DNA from: Alicyclobacillus tolerans
Lineage (GTDB): Bacteria > Bacillota > Bacilli > Alicyclobacillales > Alicyclobacillaceae
Assembly: GCF_900142255.1 (NCBI RefSeq)
Contig: NZ_FRAF01000001.1
Location: forward strand, 1 to 64,000
Length of the DNA: 64,000 nt
Direction: 5' to 3'
Shown piece after piece: positions 51,024-59,421 of the stretch (position 1 is its first letter; every line of letters begins with the position of its first letter). The position numbers and the translations under genes were made by a program. The notes under the pieces are model-generated. The model saw only the letters and a list, made by a program, of their open reading frames with translations, was not told where the DNA came from and did not search any database.

Positions 51024-52190
51024 TTATTCAAGAAAATCTTTCAAACGTTTGCTGCGGCTAGGATGGCGCAATTTACGCAACGCTTTAGCTTCAATTTGCC
51101 GAATGCGCTCGCGCGTGACACCAAACACCTTACCAACTTCTTCCAAAGTGCGAGTACGCCCATCATCGAGACCAAAACGCAAGCGCAATACATTCTCCTC
51201 ACGCTCTGTTAAGGTATCCAGCACATCTTCCAATTGCTCTTTTAATAACTCATATGCCGCTGCATCCGCAGGAGCAGGCGCTTCATCATCAGGAATAAAG
51301 TCTCCCAGATGGGAATCGTCCTCTTCACCTATCGGTGTCTCAAGCGAAACAGGTTCTTGAGCAATTTTTTGGATTTCTCGCACCTTTTCAGGTGTCATAT
51401 CCATCTCTGCAGCTATTTCTTCAGCAGTTGGCTCCCGACCAAGTTCTTGAAGCAGTTGGCGAGAAATGCGAATCAACTTGTTAATTGTTTCCACCATATG
51501 CACAGGTATGCGAATCGTTCTCGCTTGATCGGCAATAGCGCGCGTGATGGCTTGGCGAATCCACCAAGTTGCGTACGTACTAAATTTATAGCCCTTGCTG
51601 TAGTCAAATTTCTCCACAGCCTTAATCAAGCCCAAATTACCTTCTTGTATCAAATCCAAAAATAACATGCCACGTCCTACGTAACGTTTGGCGATAGAAA
51701 CTACCAAACGCAAATTAGCTTCTGCAAGACGTCTCTTGGCTTCTTCGTCTCCTTGCTCGATCCGTTTAGCTAATTCAATTTCTTCAGCAGCAGAGAGCAA
51801 AGGAACACGCCCAATTTCTTTCAAGTACATACGAACCGGATCGCTAATTTTAATCCCCGGTGGCATGGACAAATCATTCAAATCAAAAGATTCGTCCGCT
51901 TCTTCTTCTAATTCCGAACGATTGGGACCTTCATCGTCGTCTGATTCGTCTCCCAATTCACGAGCATCATCAGTCTGACGCTCATTCACCACTTCAATTC
52001 CATGTTCAGCCAGTTGATCAAAAAACTCATCCATGTCGTCTGCAGAGAGAGCAAATTCCGCCAGACGATTGCCAATTTCGTCATATGTCAACCAACCGCG
52101 TTTTTTCCCGACATCAACCAATGTTGCTTTTGTGGACTGCAACAGTTGGGTAGATTCTTCATCACGAAGTTTTCCTTCCGTTCCTTTCAT
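51024..52190 (-). CDS. rpoD: RNA polymerase sigma factor SigA (RpoD), 388 aa
   Basis: This is the housekeeping sigma-70 factor. The N-terminus has a short region 1.1-like part ([20 protein letters not shown]) and an acidic segment. Region 1.2 begins with [22 protein letters not shown]. Region 2 is [57 protein letters not shown]. Regions 3 and 4 end in [62 protein letters not shown]. The length is typical of Bacilli sigma-A. It overlaps dnaG by ATGA, so the macromolecular synthesis pair is coupled. A strong terminator follows the stop. Confidence 0.97.
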   Translation of the reverse strand: MKGTEGKLRDEESTQLLQSTKATLVDVGKKRGWLTYDEIGNRLAEFALSADDMDEFFDQLAEHGIEVVNERQTDDARELGDESDDDEGPNRSELEEEADESFDLNDLSMPPGIKISDPVRMYLKEIGRVPLLSAAEEIELAKRIEQGDEEAKRRLAEANLRLVVSIAKRYVGRGMLFLDLIQEGNLGLIKAVEKFDYSKGYKFSTYATWWIRQAITRAIADQARTIRIPVHMVETINKLIRISRQLLQELGREPTAEEIAAEMDMTPEKVREIQKIAQEPVSLETPIGEEDDSHLGDFIPDDEAPAPADAAAYELLKEQLEDVLDTLTEREENVLRLRFGLDDGRTRTLEEVGKVFGVTRERIRQIEAKALRKLRHPSRSKRLKDFLE

Positions 52191-54031
52191 CTCATCCTGG
52201 CCTCCTCGTCCCCGCCTTTCACAGCAACCGAAAAGCGGGTGGACTTTAGAGCCTCCATCTCACGCATGAGCGCATCGACCCGACTCTTTATCTCTAAAGC
52301 CAACGCCGAATTTCCAGCAAGTTGCGCCTGCACAACTTCAGCGATTGCTTCTTTATAAGAACGTTCCAGTATATGGCTTCGTATGGTGCGCAAATAATCC
52401 TCCAAGATACGTTTATCGAACGGCACCGAATTGTCTATCAATAGTGCAGAGGCCAACTTGCGCAAATCTTCTTCTTCCAATTCATCGACAAACGTCTCAA
52501 TCGATGTCTCAGAAGTCAATCGCCAATGATAGAGAAGAGCTAACAAAGCTGTCTGTTCCGGAGTGGCAAGCTCATCTACAGCATGCGATTCTATTTCCGC
52601 AAACGCATCGTTATCCAACATCATCCACTGTAAAATTCGTTGTCCCGCCTCTATAAACCCTTTTTCCAGAGGTTTAACCTGCAGTGTCTCCTTATTCTCA
52701 ATCCTACGATGTTGTCTATGCGTTTTTTTCTCGATAATGCGCATTTCTTCCTTTAGAGAATCCAAAGAAAAATTGAATTCCTGTGACAAATTTCGCAACT
52801 CTGCTTCTTTTTCGATGGGAGAAGCACGCACTGCCAAAAGTTGCATTACATGGCGCATATATTGCTGCCTGCCAGCGGAAGAGAGCAAATCAGCAGTTGT
52901 ACGCAATGAATGGGTAAGAAACTGCAATGGCGTTAAAGCATTAACCTGCAATTGGTGATGAAATGCCTTTGTGCCAAATTCACGAATGAATTCATCAGGG
53001 TCGCGTCCATCCGGCAATTGCACAATCCTTACTTCCAAACCTTCCGTCTCAAAAACTTCAACAGCTCTTTTGGCAGCACTGATACCAGCAGCATCACCGT
53101 CATAGACAACCGTTACCAAATGACAATCTCGCTTGAGCAATCTAGCTTGCTCTGGTGTCAAAGAAGTTCCCAGACTGGCGACTCCCGTATCAATTCCCGC
53201 TTGCCAAGCCGCCATGACATCCATATAGCCTTCAAATAAATAGGCATGACGCTTGCTGCGGATTTGTTTTCGAACTTTCCCATGTTGAAATAACAAATGA
53301 CCTTTGTGAAAAATCAGCGTTTCCGGTGTATTGAGATACTTGGGCTTTACACCAGGCTCAAGCGCACGACCGCCAAAACCAACAACTTGACCGCGAATAT
53401 CAAAAATTGGAATCATGAGACGATGTCGAAAGCGATCGATCCATTCGCCTCCAACCCGCACAATCAAACCTGCTAACTCCAATTCTTCCGGGGAATATCC
53501 GCGCCTGCTGAGAAAGCGCATCAGCATATTGGCTTGATTTGGCGAATACCCAAGCTGGAATTCTACAGCCGTTGTTCTCTGAATCATTCGCTCATTCAAA
53601 TACTTAAGGGCTTGCACTCCGGCATCTGAATTCATTAAAATATGGGTATAGTATTTAGCTGCTAATTCGTTAGCCTGAAGAAGGCGTTCTCTAATTTGGG
53701 TTTTTTGTTGGTTAATAGTTGGTTCAACAACAAAACCAGCAGGCAGACTCATGCCAGCGCGAGTTGCCAACACTTCAACTGCTTCCATAAACGACAGACC
53801 ATCATGTTCCATGACAAAACGAATAACAGTCCCCCCGGCACCGCATCCGAAGCAATGAAACATTTGTCTATCGGGTGAAACAGAGAAAGAAGGTGTGCGT
53901 TCATTATGAAATGGACACAGACCAGTAAAAGAATGTCCTGTCTTACGCAGCTCTACATGCTCTGAGATGATGTCGACTATGTCTATTCGCTGCCGCAGTT
54001 CTTCAAGAAACTCGTTCGGCAACTTTTGCAT
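52187..54031 (-). CDS. dnaG: DNA primase DnaG, 614 aa
   Basis: DnaG makes RNA primers for replication. The N-terminal zinc ribbon [31 protein letters not shown] (CHC2 type) is intact. The Toprim core has [13 protein letters not shown] and [23 protein letters not shown] with the catalytic acidic residues. The C-terminal DnaB-binding region follows (residues 450-614). ATG 54031 is preferred to TTG 54034, with a weak GGGTGATGG site. It overlaps rpoD by 4 bp. The usual yqxD gene is not found upstream, where a 630-bp gap lies instead. Confidence 0.96.
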   Translation of the reverse strand: MQKLPNEFLEELRQRIDIVDIISEHVELRKTGHSFTGLCPFHNERTPSFSVSPDRQMFHCFGCGAGGTVIRFVMEHDGLSFMEAVEVLATRAGMSLPAGFVVEPTINQQKTQIRERLLQANELAAKYYTHILMNSDAGVQALKYLNERMIQRTTAVEFQLGYSPNQANMLMRFLSRRGYSPEELELAGLIVRVGGEWIDRFRHRLMIPIFDIRGQVVGFGGRALEPGVKPKYLNTPETLIFHKGHLLFQHGKVRKQIRSKRHAYLFEGYMDVMAAWQAGIDTGVASLGTSLTPEQARLLKRDCHLVTVVYDGDAAGISAAKRAVEVFETEGLEVRIVQLPDGRDPDEFIREFGTKAFHHQLQVNALTPLQFLTHSLRTTADLLSSAGRQQYMRHVMQLLAVRASPIEKEAELRNLSQEFNFSLDSLKEEMRIIEKKTHRQHRRIENKETLQVKPLEKGFIEAGQRILQWMMLDNDAFAEIESHAVDELATPEQTALLALLYHWRLTSETSIETFVDELEEEDLRKLASALLIDNSVPFDKRILEDYLRTIRSHILERSYKEAIAEVVQAQLAGNSALALEIKSRVDALMREMEALKSTRFSVAVKGGDEEARMR

Positions 54032-54034
54032 CAA

Positions 54035-54664
54035 CCATCACCCACTCCGCGGCGTGCCATTTTACCGAACGCTGCGCGAGTTTTGCGCGGCAATATACCA
54101 CGATGTACTCATTTAAGACTATTCTACAAAGGACGATAATTTTCCTCCTTCGACATAAAAATCAACTTTGTCAGTTTTTGGCGAGTTCGACCGCTCGAAA
54201 ACTTCCGCTGAACATGCAATTTTAGTACTCATCGTTTAGCATGGGCAGGATATTTAACAACTATGCCCAACCTTAAAAATTTTTTTCAAAATTCTCTTGA
54301 CAAAACCTTATACAAGTGTATTGAAAGTCCTGTGAATTTATATCTAAATTCTATCTTGAGATTCGTAGCAATCGCTTTTTAGCATTCTGCCCAAAGAGTT
54401 TGGTTTGCTTCTTGGATAAGTCCGATTCATCCTGCGCGAGTATACTTTCTTTGCTCATCTCATGGATTCCTTTTAACTTTGTTCTTCATCAAGTATCCAA
54501 TATACTTGTAAATTCCGATGAATTCGGAGCCAAAACAACTTAATTTCAGGTACAGCTTTAGGTAAGTCGAAACGGGAGCCATGTCCAACATAAGGGGGTC
54601 AATCCGCTCAGATTCCTTCTCCTTCGGAATCAGCAAAATTACAACAAAGAGCAAGGACAATCCA
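54035..54664. other. 630-bp gap between PPSR and dnaG genes without a clear gene
   Basis: In related Bacilli yqxD occupies this place. Here only short frames are seen: a 35-aa minus-strand frame at 54351-54458 beginning MSKESILAQDESDLSKK (weak AAGGAA site), and a 66-aa frame at 54460-54660 without a ribosome site. A plus-strand TTGACA near 54298 has a TATTGA 16 bp on. A GGGCA/TGCCC hairpin followed by T-rich sequence lies near 54243-54290. It could be regulatory leader DNA or decayed gene matter. Confidence 0.4.
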
Positions 54665-55486
54665 TCATAATTGTCCCTGACGATGAACCAAATCCAAAAC
54701 CAAAAGCGCCGTTTCTTCTACAGCTCGATCACTGACATCTATAATGGGACAACCCAGTCTCTTCATCACTTCGTCCGCATATTTCAATTCCAACTCAATT
54801 CTCTCTGGACTGGCATAACTTGCATCCGGTGTCAGGCCAAGTGCCTGTAATCGTGCTTGACGTATGCGATTCAATTCCTCTGGACGTATCGTCAAGCCTA
54901 CAATACGGTGTGGATTTTCCAATCGAAACAATTCTTCCGGTGGTGCAATTTCCGGAACGAGCGGCACATTGGCAACACGCATTCGTTTATGTGCTAAATA
55001 CATGCTCAACGGCGTTTTAGAAGTCCTTGAAACACCCACAATAATGATGTCAGCTTTTTCCAGACCGCGCGGATCTCGCCCATCGTCATACTTAACTGCA
55101 AACTCAATAGCATCCACACGACGAAAATAATCTGCATCCAATTGATGGACCAAACCCGCTTTTAGATGTGGTGCAAATCCATATACTTTTTCCAGCGCCT
55201 CAACCATAGGCCCCATAATGTCTACAACTTCAACACGGTACTGGGCTGCCTGTTCTCTCAACGCTGTACGCAATTCGGGCAAAATGAGCGTAAAAGCAAT
55301 AATCGCTCCTTCTAATTCAGCTCGTCGGACAATTTCTTCTACAGAGCCCACACTATCAATATGCGCAAATCGCCTCAATTGAATATGAGCACCGTCAAAT
55401 TGGCTAGCAGCCGCACGGACAACTGTCTCTGCCGTCTCTCCAACCGAATCTGAGACCAGATAGACAACCGGATTCTTGTCAGACAT
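54665..55486 (-). CDS. Pyruvate, phosphate dikinase/PEP synthase regulatory protein, 273 aa
   Basis: This DUF299 enzyme (YqfL-like) reversibly phosphorylates and thereby switches PPDK or PEP synthase. Visible motifs: VYLVSDSVGETAETVVRAAASQF, RRFAHIDS, FTLILPELRTALREQA, DIMGPMVEALE, the P-loop IIIVGVSRTSKTPLSMYLAHKR (with the SRT-SKT pattern) and VGLTIRPEELNRIRQARL. The length is typical. It shares a single base with the stop of ccpN, so the two are coupled. The ccpN-yqfL pair is a known partnership linking gluconeogenic gene repression with this regulator. Confidence 0.93.
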   Translation of the reverse strand: MSDKNPVVYLVSDSVGETAETVVRAAASQFDGAHIQLRRFAHIDSVGSVEEIVRRAELEGAIIAFTLILPELRTALREQAAQYRVEVVDIMGPMVEALEKVYGFAPHLKAGLVHQLDADYFRRVDAIEFAVKYDDGRDPRGLEKADIIIVGVSRTSKTPLSMYLAHKRMRVANVPLVPEIAPPEELFRLENPHRIVGLTIRPEELNRIRQARLQALGLTPDASYASPERIELELKYADEVMKRLGCPIIDVSDRAVEETALLVLDLVHRQGQL

Positions 55487-56178
55487 TAAGACTCCTCCTC
55501 CTCATCTACGCGACTTACCGCGAGAGCGCCAGAATGACGGTTCTGACGGGAGGACGGTTCTCCAAGTTCTACAAACGCTTTGGTAATTGTGGTTTTTGAA
55601 ACTCTACCCACAACCTCTAACTGGTTAGCTTCCACAGTCCTGACAACAGGAAGCGAGTCAATCTCGTGATGAACCATCAAATGGGCTGCTTCATAAAGGG
55701 TCGCTTCTTGTGAAATGGTAACAACATGAGGTACTCGAGTCATCACCAAATGGATTGGAATTTTCTGCATTTCTCCACCATTAATGGCGACCTTCAGTAA
55801 ATCCTTGCGAGAGACCACGCCTTGCAAAAGACCATCGCGAACAACTATTAAGGTTCCAACGTCCTCCATAAACATGGTAACAATTGCATCGTAGACCGTA
55901 TTCTTATCACTAAGGACAACCGGAATCGACTTATAATCCTTGACCTGCAATGAGTGAAGCACCGTGACCAATTCGCTGTGTTCAGGCATCCCAGTGTATG
56001 TGTATCCAACTCTGGGCCGCGCCTGTAGATAGCCTGCCATGGTCAAGACAGACAAATCAGGCCGTAAAGTGGCCTTGGCCACAGAGAGTGCTTCGGCAAT
56101 CTGGTCACCAGTAATAGGTCCACGTTCCTTCACCAAACGAACAATGGCAGACTGTCTCTTTGTCAATTCCAAGTCCAT
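55486..56178 (-). CDS. ccpN: CcpN-type transcriptional repressor (HTH plus two CBS domains), 230 aa
   Basis: CcpN represses gluconeogenic genes (gapB, pckA) in Bacillus in the presence of sugar. The N-terminal winged helix LTKRQSAIVRLVKERGPITGDQIAEALSVAKATLRPDLSVLTMAGYLQARPRVGYTYTG is followed by two CBS modules (about residues 80-200), including TLIVVRDGLLQGVVSRKDLLKVAING. These probably bind nucleotides. The start is uncertain: ATG 56178 gives a family-like N-terminus, while GTG 56214 has no better site. The stop overlaps the start of the PPSR gene by one base. glyQS, usual neighbours in Bacillus, are absent between it and recO. Confidence 0.9.
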   Translation of the reverse strand: MDLELTKRQSAIVRLVKERGPITGDQIAEALSVAKATLRPDLSVLTMAGYLQARPRVGYTYTGMPEHSELVTVLHSLQVKDYKSIPVVLSDKNTVYDAIVTMFMEDVGTLIVVRDGLLQGVVSRKDLLKVAINGGEMQKIPIHLVMTRVPHVVTISQEATLYEAAHLMVHHEIDSLPVVRTVEANQLEVVGRVSKTTITKAFVELGEPSSRQNRHSGALAVSRVDEEEES

Positions 56179-56288
56179 CACAACCCGTTCTTTTCTCGCC
56201 GTTTTGATTGACACACTACTTGATCAATGCAAGTATAACGAATTATTCACAAGTTTACAGACGAATCAGCAAACTGTCAGCAAAAAAT

Positions 56289-57149
56289 TCAGTCACCAGA
56301 AGGCTTGTCCTCTTTCCTCAATGGAGAAGAATTAAAGCTAGAAGTTAATCTATCTAAATCACCCTCAGCTAGAGGCAGTAGAATTTCTTCAAGTATTTTG
56401 GCCGATCTCGGTCGAATTCCTGCAAATTCTGAAAGGTGATAACGGAGAATGCGCCGCAAATTTTGCACAATAGGCGCGGATAGATACAAATGGCCCAGTC
56501 TTTGAATAGGGACCCACATTAGAGCGCGCAAAATTTTTAACTCTTTTTCAGACAAAGGTATAGCCCGCTCACCAGAAAGTGGATTCCTGGAATTCCAACA
56601 TCGCTGACAGAGAAATTGCCCCAATCGTTCTGCATACCCGTGAGTAGCATCAACCTTATCTTCATTTAAATAATTCCCACAAATCCCGCAATATTCCACA
56701 TCAGGAGCGACGCCTGACCAGCGCAAGACCCGAGCTTCCAAAAGCATGGCAAGCATGCTTATATCCGATTCGTCTAAATTTTCCATCAGGTCATAAATGC
56801 GATCGAGCACCTGAAAAGGTTCTTTGTTGCCATTAGGGTATTCAGGAACAGAGAGACGAACGAGATCAGAAAAGTAGGCAGCATACGCTGCCTTTTCGAC
56901 ACTTACTTGTGGTCCCTTGGGAGACTCCAATAATTCTGCCTGCAAAATGGTGGCCATCCCCGAACCCAAACGCATTTGATAGATGGATTTTGACCCTAGA
57001 TGCGTAGTAGCGCGAAGCTTGCTGTGAGGTTTTTTAGCGCCACGAGCTATTGCAGAAAGCGTGCCACTTTCGGAAAGCAATTGTAAAATAGCATGAGACT
57101 CCCCATAAGGTTGGCTGCGCAACACTCTTGCCGGCAATTGTAGTTGCAC
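56289..57149 (-). CDS. recO: DNA repair protein RecO, 286 aa
   Basis: RecO helps load RecA on SSB-coated DNA with RecR. The N-terminal OB-fold region (ARVLRSQPYGESHAILQLLSESGTLSAIARGAKKP) and the zinc ring with CGICGNYL and FLCQRCWN (C-x2-C...C-x2-C) are both present. LVRLSVPEYPNGNKEPFQVLDRIYDLME in between is family sequence. GTG 57149 has AGAGGGTGG 6 bp upstream; the longer TTG frame at 57173 lacks a site. The yqzL-like gene is 45 bp upstream, as in Bacillus. Confidence 0.92.
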   Translation of the reverse strand: MQLQLPARVLRSQPYGESHAILQLLSESGTLSAIARGAKKPHSKLRATTHLGSKSIYQMRLGSGMATILQAELLESPKGPQVSVEKAAYAAYFSDLVRLSVPEYPNGNKEPFQVLDRIYDLMENLDESDISMLAMLLEARVLRWSGVAPDVEYCGICGNYLNEDKVDATHGYAERLGQFLCQRCWNSRNPLSGERAIPLSEKELKILRALMWVPIQRLGHLYLSAPIVQNLRRILRYHLSEFAGIRPRSAKILEEILLPLAEGDLDRLTSSFNSSPLRKEDKPSGD

Positions 57150-57194
57150 AATGAACCACCCTCTGCTTTCCAATGTGTTTTGAAATCAAGAGTT

Positions 57195-57326
57195 TTACTC
57201 TTCGGACTCTGAGCCTATTTCTTCAACCTGATCTTTGACATCCCGTATTTGCGTAAAATCCCTGTACAGCAAATAGGCGTCAATATCACCTGTCAACGTG
57301 AAGATTTGCCACGTAAAATCCCGCAA
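57195..57326 (-). CDS. yqzL: YqzL-like small protein, 43 aa
   Basis: This gene is too short for the usual length cut-off. The product MRDFTWQIFTLTGDIDAYLLYRD matches the YqzL pattern (D-F-x-W-x-x-F-x-x-T-G-x-I-D-x-Y-L-L) found between era and recO in Bacillus. The C-terminus is acidic (GSESEE). TTG 57326 has AGAGGAG about 10 bp upstream. The function is unknown. Its conservation in place and motif support it being real. Confidence 0.8.
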   Translation of the reverse strand: MRDFTWQIFTLTGDIDAYLLYRDFTQIRDVKDQVEEIGSESEE

Positions 57327-57519
57327 CCGAACTCAACTCCTCTGATGAAATTGGGATGGTGTCGGAAACGTGACACGCTTCTGTTGTTAGGGTGTGGAGG
57401 ACGGGTGTGGATATACTATGAATCCATTGGTAAACTGGTGAAGGCTGATAAACAAAACTGTCCTCAATTACCACAGATTCTATATAAATGCCCATTTGTC
57501 GATCCCGATGGACATTCAA
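57286..57519 (-). CDS. Questionable small ORF between era and yqzL, 77 aa
   Basis: An open minus-strand frame overlaps the last bases of era and the first 41 bp of yqzL. It would start at TTG 57519 or ATG 57495 (MGIYIESVVIEDSF), with at best a weak GGGAT site. It fills the otherwise empty 190-bp gap. No family is recognised, so it may be chance. Confidence 0.25.
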   Translation of the reverse strand: MNVHRDRQMGIYIESVVIEDSFVYQPSPVYQWIHSISTPVLHTLTTEACHVSDTIPISSEELSSVAGFYVANLHVDR

Positions 57520-58424
57520 GAAAGATTCTCAAAACCAAATCTGCGCAAGACAGAATCATCATTACGCCAATCTTTTTTGACCTTGACCCACAATTCCAAA
57601 TACATCTTGTTGCCAAGCAATCTTTCCAATTCAGCCCGGGCTAACTCCCCTACTTTTTTTAACATAGCCCCCTGTTTACCAATCAAAATACCTTTTTGGC
57701 TGTCCCGCTCAGTGTAAATGACTGCCTGAACATATAAAGTCCCTCTCGGACGCTGTTCCATTTGTTCTAAAACGACTGCGACTGAATGAGGGATTTCTTC
57801 ACGAGTCAAATGGATTACTTTTTCTCGAATCATCTCCTCAATGAGGAAACTTTCTGGATGGTCGGTGACCATATGATCAGGATAGTACTTTGGACCTTCC
57901 GGCAAAACGAACATGATTTGCTCGGTCAGTACATTTAATTGAGTGCCACGTTTAGCCGACACAGGGATATGCTCGGCAAAAGGATAGAGCGACTGATATT
58001 GCTCAATTTTGCTTAAAATTTTGCCTTTTTCTTCGGCATCGATTTTATTTAATACCAAAAATACAGGTGTTGTTAAATCCTTCATACGCTGTAAAATCTG
58101 TCTATCCTGGTCGATTTGCGAACTAGTGATATCGGCTACAAAGAGCACAACATCGACTTCCCTAAGAGCTGCCAAGGCAGTCTCTACCATCGCTTCTCCA
58201 AGTCGATGTTTGGGTTTATGGATACCTGGAGTATCTATAAAAATCATTTGTCCACTATCCGTTGTCACTACACCGCGAATTTGATGGCGCGTTGTCTGGG
58301 GACGATTGGACATAATTGCTACTTTTCTGCCGACCAGTTGATTGAGTAAAGTCGACTTTCCGACATTCGGACGACCAACAATCGCCACAAATCCGGAACG
58401 AAAAGCAGGGTGCTCTTGAGCCAT
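57516..58424 (-). CDS. era: GTPase Era, 302 aa
   Basis: Era is a GTPase that binds 16S rRNA and matures the 30S subunit. All G motifs are seen: GRPNVGKSTLLNQLVG (G1), NRPQTTRHQIRG (G2), IFIDTPGIHKPKH (G3) and LVLNKIDA (G4). The C-terminal KH domain contains SQKGILIGKQGAMLKKVGELARAELERLL. ATG 58424 follows GGAGAG. It is directly downstream of the dgkA gene (5 bp). The intervening cdd of Bacillus is missing. Confidence 0.97.
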   Translation of the reverse strand: MAQEHPAFRSGFVAIVGRPNVGKSTLLNQLVGRKVAIMSNRPQTTRHQIRGVVTTDSGQMIFIDTPGIHKPKHRLGEAMVETALAALREVDVVLFVADITSSQIDQDRQILQRMKDLTTPVFLVLNKIDAEEKGKILSKIEQYQSLYPFAEHIPVSAKRGTQLNVLTEQIMFVLPEGPKYYPDHMVTDHPESFLIEEMIREKVIHLTREEIPHSVAVVLEQMEQRPRGTLYVQAVIYTERDSQKGILIGKQGAMLKKVGELARAELERLLGNKMYLELWVKVKKDWRNDDSVLRRFGFENLS

Positions 58425-58429
58425 TTACA

Positions 58430-58954
58430 TTACTCTCCTGTCCATACTTCATCGTTTTTTAGGTTTTGCTTGTCGGCGGCAAACCAAGTTATCCAACTCA
58501 GTACAGCAGTCAACAGCACAAGCCCGGTAGATAAAAAGCGCGGATGAAAAATAAGATTTAAACGCCATGGCCAATTCACAAAAGCTAAGGCAATAGCCAG
58601 CATTGCCGCCATAAAAGCAAAGACCAACACAGCACCAGCCGCTGCATCTTTCGCAGCTTTGGCCAGAGTATTCCATTGATGCTGTACCAGTAAGTCAACC
58701 ACAGCCTCCAAAGAACAGTTGATCAATTCTAAAGCAAAAACTCCACCAGCCGCCATTAGCCCTAAAATGATTTGCCACCAAGTCGGCTGGATAAGTAAAT
58801 CAAACACCAAAAGTAACTGAAAAATAAAAAAATGAATGCGCATATTGCGTTCTCTTCGTAAATTGCTAAGGATGCCCTGATAGGCCATCTCTAACGAATG
58901 TAAGAAAGATCGGTTTTTGAACTGTGTATGCAATGACATGGGCATTCGTATCAT
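58430..58954 (-). CDS. dgkA: Undecaprenol/diacylglycerol kinase DgkA with C-terminal extension, 174 aa
   Basis: This small membrane kinase phosphorylates undecaprenol in Gram-positives. Diagnostic sequence: SFLHSLEMAYQGILSNLRRERNMRIHFF, then FALELINCSLEAVVDLL (E-x-x-N-x-x-x-E-x-x-x-D type motif) and AKAAKDAAAGAVLVFAFMAAMLAI. After the usual end there is a further hydrophobic helix (LSTGLVLLTAVLSWITWFAA) and a polar tail, about 45 residues beyond the length of Bacillus DgkA. ATG 58954 overlaps ybeY by 4 bp. The extension is in frame and not a separate gene. Confidence 0.9.
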   Translation of the reverse strand: MIRMPMSLHTQFKNRSFLHSLEMAYQGILSNLRRERNMRIHFFIFQLLLVFDLLIQPTWWQIILGLMAAGGVFALELINCSLEAVVDLLVQHQWNTLAKAAKDAAAGAVLVFAFMAAMLAIALAFVNWPWRLNLIFHPRFLSTGLVLLTAVLSWITWFAADKQNLKNDEVWTGE

Positions 58955-59421
58955 CTGGTCAGCTGGAGACTTTGCAAAATCTCTTCCTGCAGGCCAAACA
59001 TCTCTTTTTCTTCTTCTTCTGAACCGTGATCAAAACCTAACAAATGCAAAAATCCGTGTACAAGCAAAAAACCAAACTCACGGCGTAACGAATGATTATA
59101 ATCCTTTGCTTGTTGAATAGCCATGGGTAAAGAAACGACGATATCACCCAGTAAAATCGGTTCGTTAGGCAAACCACCGATATCCTCCCCCTCTAACTGA
59201 GGAAAAGATAGGACATCTGTTGGCCTGTCCACATTACGATACTGTAAATTTAACTGATGAATGGTCTTGTTGTCGACCAACAGTACCGAAACCTCGCCCG
59301 AACAATGCAAATGCTTGGCCGCAGCCATGAGTACAGTCTCCACATACTCTTCAATCGGCATTAACTCATCTGGAACGGCAACTTCTGCATCTAGAATGAC
59401 CGATAGTGAAGTCTCACTCAT
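58951..59421 (-). CDS. ybeY: Endoribonuclease YbeY, 156 aa
   Basis: YbeY is a metal-dependent RNase involved in 16S rRNA maturation and ribosome quality control. The zinc motif HGFLHLLGFDH (H-x3-H-x5-H) is intact, preceded by RPTDVLSFPQ and ILLGDIVVSLPMAIQQAKDYNHSLRREFGFLLV. The length is normal. The stop overlaps dgkA by 4 bp and the start overlaps pgpH by 4 bp, so it is inside a tightly coupled operon. No RBS is separate from the coding overlaps. Confidence 0.95.
   Translation of the reverse strand: MSETSLSVILDAEVAVPDELMPIEEYVETVLMAAAKHLHCSGEVSVLLVDNKTIHQLNLQYRNVDRPTDVLSFPQLEGEDIGGLPNEPILLGDIVVSLPMAIQQAKDYNHSLRREFGFLLVHGFLHLLGFDHGSEEEEKEMFGLQEEILQSLQLTR

Noticed and set aside
51013-52358. 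Several plus-strand frames of 80-120 codons opposite rpoD and the dnaG end
   Set aside because: They are shadows of the strongly supported sigma factor and primase genes.
54460-54660. Minus-strand 66-codon frame upstream of dnaG
   Set aside because: No ribosome site and no family; not enough to call it a gene, although the gap itself is reported.
57249-57644. Plus-strand 131-codon frame over the yqzL-era region
   Set aside because: It is antisense to era and yqzL, with no ribosome site.
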